Shown piece after piece: positions 1-7,176 of a stretch of 13,328 bases of DNA. The stretch covers positions 1 to 13,328 of the forward strand of contig DXZN01000028.1 in NCBI GenBank assembly GCA_019419645.1, written 5' to 3'. This stretch comes from Collinsella sp. (lineage in GTDB: Bacteria; Actinomycetota; Coriobacteriia; Coriobacteriales; Coriobacteriaceae). Each line of letters begins with the position of its first letter. Position 1 is the stretch's first letter. Under the pieces are notes generated by a model. That model had not been told where the DNA came from, did no database searches, and was given only the letters and a program-made list of their open reading frames with translations. Position numbers and translations under genes: made by a program.

Positions 1-978
1 GCCAAAGACCGTAAGAAATACGGTGACGAAAGCGACCAGCACCAAGAACAGCGCGAGCGTGACGCCACCGCCGGTAACAATTGCCTCAATACCCGTAGGA
101 CGATAGTAGTAGCTATACATACCGACAGAGGCAATGGCGCCAAAGACGACCGTCAAGATCCATGTGACAACGTTGGCGACCAGGCCCGTCAAAAACTCGG
201 GAAGGAACGAAGCACAGAACAGCTTGGTCTTGTTGTGCTTAAACGCCGCCCAGACCTTATCGAGCGAAAACGCGCTCTCGACACGCCCGGTCACCGCAAA
301 GTGCATCACGGCGATGTCGGCGAACATCTTAAAGAAGACACCCAGAATCGCCGAGGCAATTAGCGCCAGGACAAGCAGGCCGAGCGAACCGAACAGCGCA
401 GCCTCGAGTGCATAGGAGCCGTAATAAGAATACGAGCCCGCGGCGCCAATTACCACGCCCTCCACCAGCGAAAGCACTACACCGATAACGGGAATGGCAG
501 CGATAACCTCGAGCACGACCGAAATAACGCTCGAAAAGACTCCGAGACCAAACGACGTGGAACGCATGAGTGGACGGTCCATGCCGTCATCGACCTTGAG
601 CGAAAGATCACGGCCCCACTCGATACCAAAGCCGGAACCACACACACTCGCAATGCAAGCTGCCAAAAAGCCGATGGCAGCCGCAATGCCGCCAATAACG
701 GGAATAAACAACACGAGCACCGACACAACGCAAATCAGCGCCGGCAAAAACGCGATTTGGCATACACGCTGAAGCACGCCCGGAGTCTTGGTCATATCTT
801 GGAACGCCTGAGCCACACAGCCCTTTGGCGCATTCGCCACGGGCGGTTGCGGAACAAACTGCTGGGGCTGAGGCTGTCCCTGGGGAGCGGGGCCAGAGGC
901 ACCGGCATTAGGAGCACCACACACGCCGCAGAACTTGTCGTTATCGCCCATGGGGGCGCCACACTGCGAGCAGAACAT
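1..978 (-). CDS. Zinc-ribbon polytopic membrane protein, DUF4013-like (C-terminus cut off by window edge)
   Basis: The frame stays open from an ATG at 978 to the first base of the window, giving 326 codons without a stop. The N-terminus is a zinc ribbon with two CxxC pairs (Cys3/Cys6 and Cys17/Cys20, starting MFCSQCG). A Pro/Gln-rich linker covers about residues 25-50. After it come several hydrophobic segments, the first at about 70-95, and a conserved-looking stretch GRVESAFSLDKVWAAFKHN. That arrangement resembles DUF4013-type membrane proteins, whose function is unknown. A purine-rich AAGGGAT lies 8 bases before the ATG. Zinc binding is inferred from the four cysteines. The gene is separated by about 150 bases from the YitT-family gene upstream and may be transcribed independently. 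The family call is moderate; that this is a real membrane protein is near certain. Confidence 0.8.
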   Translation of the reverse strand, partial: MFCSQCGAPMGDNDKFCGVCGAPNAGASGPAPQGQPQPQQFVPQPPVANAPKGCVAQAFQDMTKTPGVLQRVCQIAFLPALICVVSVLVLFIPVIGGIAAAIGFLAACIASVCGSGFGIEWGRDLSLKVDDGMDRPLMRSTSFGLGVFSSVISVVLEVIAAIPVIGVVLSLVEGVVIGAAGSYSYYGSYALEAALFGSLGLLVLALIASAILGVFFKMFADIAVMHFAVTGRVESAFSLDKVWAAFKHNKTKLFCASFLPEFLTGLVANVVTWILTVVFGAIASVGMYSYYYRPTGIEAIVTGGGVTLALFLVLVAFVTVFLTVFG

Positions 979-1127
979 AGAATCATCCCTTCGTATCTTG
1001 AACGAATCACTTGGATCGCAAACGATGTCTTTAGCATCATTATTGCCCAATGTGGGGTCAAATACTCAAAGATGACCGATTTGCAAGGTACGCGGCGCCA
1101 GCAGGCGGTTCGTTGAATATGTCTGTG

Positions 1128-2150
1128 CTAGTTCGTTCCGCGGAAGCCCTTGCCGACGATCTCGGAGCTGTCGACGATCGTGATAAAGGCACCCGGATCG
1201 ACTTCGCGCGCATAGCGACGTAGTTGCACGGCCTCGCGACGGCTCAGCACGCTCATGATCACCGTCACGCACTTGCCCGAGAAGGCACCGTAGCCGCGGC
1301 TGATGGTCGCTGTGCGGTTGAGATGCTTGACGATAAACTCCTCGACCTTAAGGGGTTCGGAGCAAATGACCGTGCAGACCTTACGAAGATGGATGCTCTC
1401 GATGGCCTTGTCGACCACAAGCGTCTTGGCAAACAGGCCGAGCACGCAGTACAGACCGACACGCGGGCCATACAAAAAGGCCGCCATGGCCACGATGCCG
1501 ATATCAACCAACAGCAGCGCGCGGCCAATCTCGAGCGTCGTGCGGCGCTTGAGGATCATGGCAAGAATGTCCGTGCCGCCCGTCGAGGCGCCAATATCAA
1601 AGACAATGGCGCTGCCGAGCGCCGGCAGGATCACGGCAAAGCACAGGTCAAGCCACATATCGCCCGTCATCGAGACATCAGTCGGGATAAAGAGCTCAAA
1701 CAGCGAAACATAGGCCGAAAGCGCAAACGAGGCGAAGACGCTCCAAAGAATCGCCTTGCGCTCCAAAAAGATAAAGCCCAAGACGACGAGAACCGCGTTG
1801 ATAATCCACATAAAAACGCCGACGGGCAGGGTCGGGAACAGCGTGGACAGAATGACCGACACGCCCGAGGTGCCGCCAAAAGCAAAGTGATTAGGGGTTT
1901 TAAACGCAACGATGGCGAAGGCCGTAAGAATCAGGCCCAGATTGAGCTCGGCAAAAAAGCGCGGGAAGCCCGGCTCCTGGCTGCGCTTTTGACCGACACG
2001 CTCGCCGCGCTCGATATCGGTGCGATCAACCACGCGCTCCATCGGCACCACGGGAGGACGATGCACCTCCTCGGCAGCACGCGATGCCGCCTCTGCCGCG
2101 GCGGCCTCAATCGCCCATGCCTTGCTTTCTGTTTCGTGCTCGTCGGCCAT
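1128..2150 (-). CDS. YitT family (DUF161/DUF2179) membrane protein
   Basis: 340 residues. A hydrophilic, Ala/Glu-rich N-terminal extension of about 65 residues precedes the membrane domain. The membrane part (about residues 70-250) carries the two Gly/Thr-rich hallmarks of YitT proteins: FGGTSGVS at 91-98 and GASTGGTDILAMIL at 187-200. The C-terminal soluble DUF2179 domain (about 255-335) starts RKVCTVICSEPLKVEEFI and includes ISRGYGAFSG. The cellular role of the family is not established; related proteins have been suggested to be transporters or regulators of membrane processes. A GAGGGG ribosome site lies 8 bases before the ATG. The N-terminal extension is longer than in typical YitT proteins of about 280 residues. 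No in-frame methionine with a better ribosome site was seen. Confidence 0.9.
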   Translation of the reverse strand: MADEHETESKAWAIEAAAAEAASRAAEEVHRPPVVPMERVVDRTDIERGERVGQKRSQEPGFPRFFAELNLGLILTAFAIVAFKTPNHFAFGGTSGVSVILSTLFPTLPVGVFMWIINAVLVVLGFIFLERKAILWSVFASFALSAYVSLFELFIPTDVSMTGDMWLDLCFAVILPALGSAIVFDIGASTGGTDILAMILKRRTTLEIGRALLLVDIGIVAMAAFLYGPRVGLYCVLGLFAKTLVVDKAIESIHLRKVCTVICSEPLKVEEFIVKHLNRTATISRGYGAFSGKCVTVIMSVLSRREAVQLRRYAREVDPGAFITIVDSSEIVGKGFRGTN

Positions 2151-2193
2151 TACGGCAACCCCTCGTTAACAATTTGGAAACAATGCGCCCATT

Positions 2194-2221
2194 AGGGTAA
2201 CGCGGAACGCGACGATTGCAA
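2194..2221 (-). promoter_or_regulatory. Candidate promoter for the YitT-family gene
   Basis: On the minus strand, TTGCAA (2216-2221) is followed after 16 bases by TACCCT (2194-2199), about 45 bases before the ATG at 2150. Both boxes match the sigma-70 consensus only partly (TTGCAA 4 of 6). The position just after the terminator of the upstream operon makes a promoter expected here, but this exact placement is weakly supported. Confidence 0.25.
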
Positions 2222-2239
2222 CCCCTAGTTAGACGAGCG

Positions 2240-2263
2240 GTATGCCCACATCGGGGGGCATAC
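2240..2263 (-). other. Perfect 8-bp hairpin upstream of the YitT-family gene
   Basis: The arms GTATGCCC (2240-2247) and GGGCATAC (2256-2263) are exact inverted repeats around an 8-base loop. No T-run follows on the minus strand, so it is a poor intrinsic terminator. It lies between the asp23 terminator and the promoter candidate at 2194-2221, so it could be a second 3' structure or an operator. No function is assigned. Confidence 0.4.
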
Positions 2264-2267
2264 AAAT

Positions 2268-2305
2268 AACGGCCGGCCACGCTTTTGCTTGCGCGGTCGG
2301 CCGTT
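2268..2305 (-). terminator. Intrinsic terminator of the amaP-DUF2273-asp23 operon
   Basis: A long GC-rich stem is formed by ACGGCCGGCC-AC-GC (from 2269) and GCGCGGTCGGCCGT (to 2304). It has one G-U pair, one mismatch and an 8-base loop (TTTTGCTT). On the minus strand it is followed by TTATTTGTAT. It lies about 55 bases beyond the asp23 stop codon and separates the operon from the YitT-family gene. On the plus strand it is followed by TTAACGTTTT, so it could act both ways, but no plus-strand gene ends here. Confidence 0.72.
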
Positions 2306-2306
2306 T

Positions 2307-2360
2307 AACGTTTTCGCAGATAAAGCCTGCCAAAACAAACCTGTCCCTTTTTGGAAGGTT
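2307..2360 (-). repeat. 54-bp dispersed inverted-repeat element, copy A
   Basis: Read on the minus strand, this 54-base unit starts AACCTTCCAAAAAGGGACAG and ends GAAAACGTT. It matches the plus-strand unit at 7177-7230 at 49 of 54 positions, and the similarity stops at both edges. Its inner part forms a hairpin (CCTTCCAAAA with TTTTGGCAGG, one mismatch) around the loop AGGGACAGGTTTG. The first two bases overlap the TAA stop codon of asp23. It lies between that stop codon and the operon terminator, so it should be transcribed as part of the 3' UTR. Confidence 0.85.
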
Positions 2361-2874
2361 ACTCGTGCTGGCTGGTGCGGTGCTCGTACTCCTCGGGGGT
2401 GATGACGTCCTCGATACGCAGGTTGACGCCCGCCACCTCAAGGCCGGTCATCGCGGCAAGGCGCTCGGTGACACGCGCCTTGACATCGTCGAAGATCGCG
2501 GGCGCATAGGCGCCGTACTCGATAATGACGGAGATGTTGACGACCACGCGATTGTCATCGGTGACCTCGACCGTCACGCCCTTGGTCAGATTCTCGGCAC
2601 CAAACTGCTCCTGCACAAAGTGCATGAGGTTACCCTTCATGCCCAGAACGTGCGGAACCTCGCGGGTGGCCATGGCAACGATCTTCTCGATCACACCGTT
2701 GGAATAGGTCAGCGAGTCCTCGGACTCGTCCGCTTCCTCGTCGTCCTCATCCGCATCGGACTCGGCCTCGACGAGAGCCTCGTCCTCGAGTGTTACATCC
2801 TCGGACTCGGCGGTGACGGTCTCGTCCGCCTCGAGCTCGGTATCGGCCACATCGACCTTCGTATTAAAAGCCAT
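2359..2874 (-). CDS. Asp23/Gls24 family envelope stress response protein
   Basis: 171 residues. The Asp23 domain occupies about residues 54-160: a YSNGVIEKIVAMATREVPHVLGM start, a central VTVEVTDDNRVVVNISVIIEYG strand region, and the typical DVKARVTERLAAMTGLEVAGVNLRIEDV near the end. In staphylococci, Asp23 is an abundant membrane-associated protein tethered by AmaP and linked to cell-envelope stress. The same role is inferred here because the amaP and DUF2273 genes directly precede it. The first 55 residues are unusually acidic, with long Glu/Asp runs, and probably disordered. AAGGAGG lies 4 bases before the ATG, a strong but closely spaced site. It is the last gene of the operon, 44 bases after the DUF2273 stop, and the operon terminator follows. 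Confidence 0.92.
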   Translation of the reverse strand: MAFNTKVDVADTELEADETVTAESEDVTLEDEALVEAESDADEDDEEADESEDSLTYSNGVIEKIVAMATREVPHVLGMKGNLMHFVQEQFGAENLTKGVTVEVTDDNRVVVNISVIIEYGAYAPAIFDDVKARVTERLAAMTGLEVAGVNLRIEDVITPEEYEHRTSQHE

Positions 2875-2918
2875 GGTTCCTCCTTATGCCTGCCGCGGAT
2901 GCGACAGTCGAATACATA

Positions 2919-3296
2919 TTAGCGGCCGCTAAACAGACGGCCGAAGAAGTTGACGATCCCGTTCTCGCCGTCGCGAATTTGGCCGATCACGGCGCCGATC
3001 AGCACGAAGAATGCAATGACGAGCGTGTCCCACAGGCCGAGCGTGAGCACCAACACGGCGAGGATAAAGCCAGAGACGGCACCGAGCGTGGTGTTGGGAT
3101 GACGCACAGCATAGCTCCAGATGGCAGCGCCCGTACCCTTGATGAGACCCATAGCCTCGTCAAAATCCGCGGCTGCCACGTCTTGTAACTCGGTTGCCTC
3201 TGCTTTGGAATCAACAGGTTCGCTCGCCGGTGTGGCGCTCTGGTCAATCGTCAGGCGCGGCGTACGAGCGGTCTTATCTTGATTGGTATCACTCAC
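2919..3296 (-). CDS. DUF2273 small integral membrane protein of the Asp23 module
   Basis: 125 residues when started at the GTG at 3296. An upstream in-frame ATG at 3509 would give 196 residues, but it lies inside amaP in another frame. The GTG has GGAGG 6 bases before it and overlaps the amaP stop by 8 bases, which is the expected coupled arrangement. Residues 1-50 are hydrophilic. Two adjoining hydrophobic segments follow (about 62-82 and 83-100, with GAVSGFILAVLVLTLGLWDT and LVIAFFVLIGAVIGQIRDG), then a short basic tail NFFGRLFSGR. This is the DUF2273 pattern, a protein usually encoded beside asp23 and amaP. Its molecular function is unknown; membrane partnership with AmaP and Asp23 is inferred from gene order. 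Confidence 0.88.
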   Translation of the reverse strand: MSDTNQDKTARTPRLTIDQSATPASEPVDSKAEATELQDVAAADFDEAMGLIKGTGAAIWSYAVRHPNTTLGAVSGFILAVLVLTLGLWDTLVIAFFVLIGAVIGQIRDGENGIVNFFGRLFSGR

Positions 3297-3834
3297 CGGA
3301 AACCTCCACGGTCTGGACGGTAGTCTTGGACGGCAAAAAACGGACGCGCGTGGTCGTACCCGGCGTGCCGAGCATGGTGTCGCAAGCTTCTTCGATGCGC
3401 TGCTGCATCGCGGTAGCCAGAGATGCCACGTCCTTATCGTCAAGCGCGATAGCCTCGACCTTAAATCGGACGTGCGAATCGTCGGGGCCTTGGACGCGGA
3501 CCTCGACATGTTCGACCATCACGCGGTCGTCGCGCTCGGCAGCAGCCCTGGCACACGAAGAAAGCGCCGCGAGCGTGACCTCGATATTGCGCTCCCCCGC
3601 CGGATGCACGCAGGACGGCTCGCGACGAGCAAACATCAGGCGGAAGAAGCTTACCAGTACGCCAATCTCCACAACTCCGCCGCATGCCGTCACGACAATG
3701 CGCGGCATGGGGTCGCGCATCAGCAGCATAAAGCGATACGTATACGGCCCCCAAAACTGGCAGACAAGCGTACCCAGCGCCACGATGGTGGCGGCAAGAT
3801 ACACAATCGCTAGGGCTCGTTTGAGTACGCGCAC
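3289..3834 (-). CDS. amaP: Alkaline shock response membrane anchor protein AmaP
   Basis: 181 residues from a GTG at 3834, with AAGGGAG about 6 bases upstream. Two N-terminal transmembrane helices (about residues 7-27 and 45-67) are followed by a cytoplasmic domain resembling Asp23 itself (about 82-170: NIEVTLAALSSCARAAAE, then VMVEHVEVRVQGPDDSHVRFKVEAIAL). In Staphylococcus aureus, AmaP anchors Asp23 to the membrane. The same job is inferred here from the topology and from the downstream DUF2273 and asp23 genes. It is the first gene of the operon, and its last 8 bases overlap the DUF2273 start, suggesting translational coupling. The sequence is fairly divergent, so the name rests on topology and context as much as on motif. 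Confidence 0.85.
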   Translation of the reverse strand: MRVLKRALAIVYLAATIVALGTLVCQFWGPYTYRFMLLMRDPMPRIVVTACGGVVEIGVLVSFFRLMFARREPSCVHPAGERNIEVTLAALSSCARAAAERDDRVMVEHVEVRVQGPDDSHVRFKVEAIALDDKDVASLATAMQQRIEEACDTMLGTPGTTTRVRFLPSKTTVQTVEVSGE

Positions 3835-3884
3835 GCGGCGCTCCCTTCAAATCTCGGCTCTCGAAATGCAAAACGGTTCGCATC

Positions 3885-3890
3885 ATTATA
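3885..3890 (-). promoter_or_regulatory. Candidate -10 box for the amaP operon
   Basis: A perfect TATAAT on the minus strand, placed so that transcription would start about 45 bases before the amaP GTG. It adjoins the T-tail of the yebC terminator, so the two signals share bases. No TTGACA-like -35 box is visible 16-18 bases upstream, where the terminator loop lies. An alternative sigma factor or activator would be needed if this is the real promoter. Confidence 0.4.
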
Positions 3891-3931
3891 AAAGAGCCGG
3901 GTCCGGTGCTCTACGCACGCGGATCCGGCTC
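3889..3931 (-). terminator. Intrinsic terminator of yebC
   Basis: On the minus strand, GAGCCGGATCCG pairs with CGGACCCGGCTC (12 bp with one G-U pair, 14-base loop), followed directly by TTTTAT. It lies about 70 bases beyond the yebC stop codon. A smaller hairpin, GCACGG/CCGTGC at 3978-3995, lies between the stop codon and the terminator. Confidence 0.8.
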
Positions 3932-4000
3932 ATCTATTCCACGAGGCTTGCATGCTCGCTTCATTATGCCCAGATATGCACGGCTTAACCCGTGCGGGCG

Positions 4001-4807
4001 CTACTCCTCCTCGAGGGCAGCGATGACCTCGTCGGTCATGTCCATGGTGCTGTAAACATCCTGGACGTCGTCGAGCTCCTCAAGACGGTCGATGAGGCGC
4101 TGGACCTTCTTGGCGTCGGCGCCGGAGACCTCGGTCGGGGTGGTCGGGACCATGGTGGTCTCGGAGCCCTTGACCTGGACGCCCTGCTCCTCGAGCGCCT
4201 TGGAGACAGCCATGACCTCGTTGGCAGTAGTCCAGACGATCCACTCCTCGCCGGCGTCCTCGTAGTCCTCGCCACCGGCCTCGGCGATGGCCATCATGAA
4301 CTCATCCTCGTCACCGGCAGCACCGTTGGCGATCATGGTCTCCTTCTTGGCGTTCTCGTCCAGGATCTCCTTGGCGACGACGATCTGGCCCTTGCGCTCA
4401 AACTGGAAGGCGACGGAGCCGGAGGTGCCCAGGTTGCCACCAGCGTGGGAGAAGGCGGAACGGACATCAGCGGCGGTACGGTTGCGGTTGTCGGTCAGGC
4501 AGTCGACGTAGACGGCGACACCGGCGGGACCGTAGCCCTCGTACACGATGTTCTCGTAGACGGCAGCGTCGGCACCCGAACCAAAAGCCTTGTCGATAGC
4601 GGACTTGATCTTGTCCTTAGGCATGGACTGAGCCTTGGCCTTGGCAACGGCAGCGGCGAGGCTGGCGTTGTTCTCGGGCAGCGGGTCACCGCCGAGACGG
4701 GCAGCAACGGTGATGTTGCGGCTGAGCTTGGAGAAGAGGGCGGAACGCTTGGCGTCCTGCGCGCCCTTACGATGCTTGGTTGTGGCCCACTTAGAGTGTC
4801 CGGACAT
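4001..4807 (-). CDS. yebC: YebC/PmpR (TACO1-like) family protein
   Basis: 268 residues beginning with the family signature GHSKWATTKHRKGAQDAKRSAL. Further YebC landmarks follow: MPKDKIKSAIDKA near residue 63, YENIVYEGYGPAGVAVYVDCLTDN near 84-107, and NRTAADVRSAFSHAGGNLGTSGSVAF after it. The C-terminal part is acidic and ends LEEE. Family members are annotated as transcriptional regulators, while recent work on bacterial YebC and mitochondrial TACO1 supports a role in translating difficult sequences such as polyproline. The protein is some 20 residues longer than typical (about 245), apparently from an acidic insertion around residues 150-180. AGGAGA lies 5 bases before the ATG. It appears monocistronic, with its own terminator. 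Confidence 0.95.
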   Translation of the reverse strand: MSGHSKWATTKHRKGAQDAKRSALFSKLSRNITVAARLGGDPLPENNASLAAAVAKAKAQSMPKDKIKSAIDKAFGSGADAAVYENIVYEGYGPAGVAVYVDCLTDNRNRTAADVRSAFSHAGGNLGTSGSVAFQFERKGQIVVAKEILDENAKKETMIANGAAGDEDEFMMAIAEAGGEDYEDAGEEWIVWTTANEVMAVSKALEEQGVQVKGSETTMVPTTPTEVSGADAKKVQRLIDRLEELDDVQDVYSTMDMTDEVIAALEEE

Positions 4808-4936
4808 ACGTGTCTCCTATCGGTTTCGACCTAAAGCCCAGCGCAGATGCTCGGGCAATATAAACAAACGTCGTTATGATATACCTACTGGCCTGCGAGA
4901 TAAACCCCAAAATGAAGGCGTCGTGATGATGTCCCC

Positions 4937-4972
4937 TTTGGTGCAAAGAAACCTGGCCCTCAATGCACCAAA
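4937..4972 (-). repeat. Inverted-repeat element with conserved core, copy D
   Basis: The arms TTTGGTGCA (4937-4945) and TGCACCAAA (4964-4972) are exact 9-bp inverted repeats. The loop, read on the minus strand, is TTGAGGGCCAGGTTTCTT. The segment AGGGCCAGGTTTCTTT agrees with the core of the 7177-7230 element at 14 of 16 positions, although the stem sequence is different. The right edge directly adjoins the TAA stop codon of the DUF6020-like gene (4973-4975). No T-run follows, so it is a weak intrinsic terminator candidate. Confidence 0.65.
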
Positions 4973-7156
4973 TTAGAACCAGAAGAAGTCGCTGCGGGTG
5001 ACGGTGGCGCCGATGGCAAAGGGCATGCAGGCGATGACCGGATACAGGTAGCGCATGTAAGTCGAGCCGTTGCACGGGCCAATCAGGCACACAGCGAGCA
5101 CGCCCAACAGCGGCACCCAGATCGCCAGCGCACGCCATGAATGACGACGCAGCAAGTAGACCACCACGGCGATCATGATCCACACATAGGTGGCCGAGCT
5201 CATGGTGAGCGAGATAAAGGGAACACGCTGCACCGCCACACGGTACAAATTGATCAGGTGGTCGCACCAGCGCACCACGTTGCTGTCAACCGGATGGAAG
5301 TCGAAGTACTTGAGGTTGTCGGGACGCGCCATGATCTCGGCACTACGCGCCGTGCTGTAGACCCAGGCATCGCGCGCGCTCGGATAAAAATAACCGTAGT
5401 AGTTATTGATGAGCGCCGAGATATAGCACTCGGGATCCTTTTTGAACATCTGGGCCCACACCTCAAAATAGGCCTTGATGTCCTCCTGCGAGGCGTACTC
5501 GTTAAAGCAGTTCTTGACGGCATCGGACTTGTCGGGGTTGTAGCGGCGGCCCAGGTTCTCGTACTTGAGTACGCGATCGATCACGGCACGCTCTTCGTCG
5601 GTCACCGAACCGTCGCAAGGAGCCTCCACGATGGTGCCGTCCTCCTTAACCGTGGGGTTGACGCCCGAGTTGAGGCCGTCGTGCTTTTGGACGAAACGAG
5701 CCGTCTGCTGGAACGGAATCGAGAGGATTTCGCGCTTGGAACCAGGCGTGATATCGTGCGCCGGCATAAAGACCTTGGTGAAGTACATATTAGAAGCAAG
5801 GCAGAGCGCGAGCACCGCGAGAACGCCAACCCAGCGGAAACGCGGGATGGCGCCTGAAGGCGCAGCACCAGTCTGCTTGGCTGCACGACGAGCCACATGC
5901 ACGTCCCATACGCAAAACGCCGCCGCGATTACGCATGCCGCCAGGGGAAACACCAGGCCGCCGTTGCGCAGGAACGTGGAACCCATGGAGCCCAGAGCGA
6001 GCAGCAGCCAGTCGTGGCGCGCAAAGAGCACGGGGGCTTTCTCGCCCGCTCGCTCGACATTGGCATCACGACGGGGCAAGCCACATGCCACGAGCTTGAC
6101 GGTCTGCACCAGCAGCACCAAGAACGCGTCGGCAAAGAGCACGTCCTTGGTGAGCAACGCCGCGTAGTTAGAGAACATCGGCATAAACGCAAAGAACAGC
6201 AGGATCGCACCGCGAACCGGCAGGCTCACGCCCAGTTTGCGCAGCGATGAAATGGAATAGGCCATGCAGGCGGCCGTGATGACAAATTGAGCGCAGGTGT
6301 AGATGGCAAGACCCGCGTTAGCGCTGTTGAACAGCGAAAGCCCCAGCTGAACGCACGAGCCGATAATGGCCGTGTGCACTACGGGATGATGCCCGTTGAG
6401 CAGCACGTTGGGGTTGAGTAGGCGCAGGTAGTCGCTCGTGCCGTTGGGATAGTTGAACCACTGGCGAATCTGCGCGCCCGTATCTCCCATAAAAAGGCCG
6501 GGCAGCGAAGCGATGAGCGTGGGCGTCCAGGCGATCATAAGCACCAGGAAGGGCCCGGCAAAGGGATGGACCGAGAGCACGGCGTGAGTCACACGCCATA
6601 CGCGGCCAAAGTGCGCTTCGGAAAACGGGATGCGCCGAGAGCTCAGCCAATCTAGACACTCAAAGGCAAGGTAGAAGGCAACGATCGCCAGGAGCATCCA
6701 GCCCGCGCCGCCAATCCAGGCGCAGATGATGCGAGCTTTGTCGCCAAGGACAATCTCGGCCGAGTCGGTGAGGTCGTAGCTGCGGCCGAACACCATGCAG
6801 ATGGCGAAGAACAGCGACGGCAGAATGATCGATGGACGCCAGGTGTCGCCACGGCCAAAGAACACGTAGCGAAACGGCAAGGTGAGCAGGCAGGCAAGTG
6901 CAAGCAGCATGACCGCGTCGGTATGGCCGGCAAACGAAAGGAGCACCTCGTAGCACACGTACAGCATGCCCGAGGCTTTGGGGTCAATCGCCAAGACTGC
7001 GTTGCTCGACACCGGGGCAGGATCGATGGAAAACGCCGTGGTCGCCAACAGCGCGAGCAAAAATGCGATGAGCGTCTGCTTGGCGGGGTAGCGCTTAAAC
7101 CAGACGATGCGGGCAGCGTCGCACGCAGCCGTTGTGGAGAGGTCGGAATCCTTCAC
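4973..7156 (-). CDS. Large polytopic membrane protein, DUF6020-like, possible GT-C glycosyltransferase
   Basis: 727 residues from a GTG at 7156, with GAAAGG about 10 bases upstream. About a dozen hydrophobic segments cover residues 25-460. A hydrophilic, probably extracytoplasmic region spans 460-645, and two or three more membrane segments lie at 650-717. Possible active-site loops resemble those of GT-C membrane glycosyltransferases: an acidic loop PGLFMGDTGAQ at 219-229, LNGHHPVVHT at 253-262 and LTKDVLFAD at 335-343. These fit DUF6020 proteins, whose substrate is not known to me. A role in moving sugars from lipid carriers to envelope polymers is an inference from topology. It is not in an obvious operon. 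Inverted-repeat elements of one family lie directly before the gene and at its stop codon, in opposite orientations. Confidence 0.82.
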   Translation of the reverse strand: MKDSDLSTTAACDAARIVWFKRYPAKQTLIAFLLALLATTAFSIDPAPVSSNAVLAIDPKASGMLYVCYEVLLSFAGHTDAVMLLALACLLTLPFRYVFFGRGDTWRPSIILPSLFFAICMVFGRSYDLTDSAEIVLGDKARIICAWIGGAGWMLLAIVAFYLAFECLDWLSSRRIPFSEAHFGRVWRVTHAVLSVHPFAGPFLVLMIAWTPTLIASLPGLFMGDTGAQIRQWFNYPNGTSDYLRLLNPNVLLNGHHPVVHTAIIGSCVQLGLSLFNSANAGLAIYTCAQFVITAACMAYSISSLRKLGVSLPVRGAILLFFAFMPMFSNYAALLTKDVLFADAFLVLLVQTVKLVACGLPRRDANVERAGEKAPVLFARHDWLLLALGSMGSTFLRNGGLVFPLAACVIAAAFCVWDVHVARRAAKQTGAAPSGAIPRFRWVGVLAVLALCLASNMYFTKVFMPAHDITPGSKREILSIPFQQTARFVQKHDGLNSGVNPTVKEDGTIVEAPCDGSVTDEERAVIDRVLKYENLGRRYNPDKSDAVKNCFNEYASQEDIKAYFEVWAQMFKKDPECYISALINNYYGYFYPSARDAWVYSTARSAEIMARPDNLKYFDFHPVDSNVVRWCDHLINLYRVAVQRVPFISLTMSSATYVWIMIAVVVYLLRRHSWRALAIWVPLLGVLAVCLIGPCNGSTYMRYLYPVIACMPFAIGATVTRSDFFWF

Positions 7157-7176
7157 AGTCCGAAAGCCTTTCTAGA

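Noticed and set aside
1224..2195. 323-codon open frame on the plus strand
   Set aside because: Antisense to the YitT-family gene; composition is Arg/Asp/His/Gln-rich with no recognisable motif, and it has no good ribosome site.
3297..3509. Extended start for the DUF2273 protein at the ATG at 3509
   Set aside because: The extra 71 residues lie inside amaP in another frame and lack family features; the GTG at 3296 has GGAGG 6 bases upstream.
3992..4834. 280-codon open frame on the plus strand
   Set aside because: Mirror of yebC, dominated by Leu, Gly, Val and Asp; the yebC reading has an unmistakable family signature.
4808..4972. yebC promoter near TATATT at 4857-4862
   Set aside because: An AT-rich -10-like hexamer is present on the minus strand, but no -35 match or extended -10 supports it over other AT-rich hexamers in the same gap.
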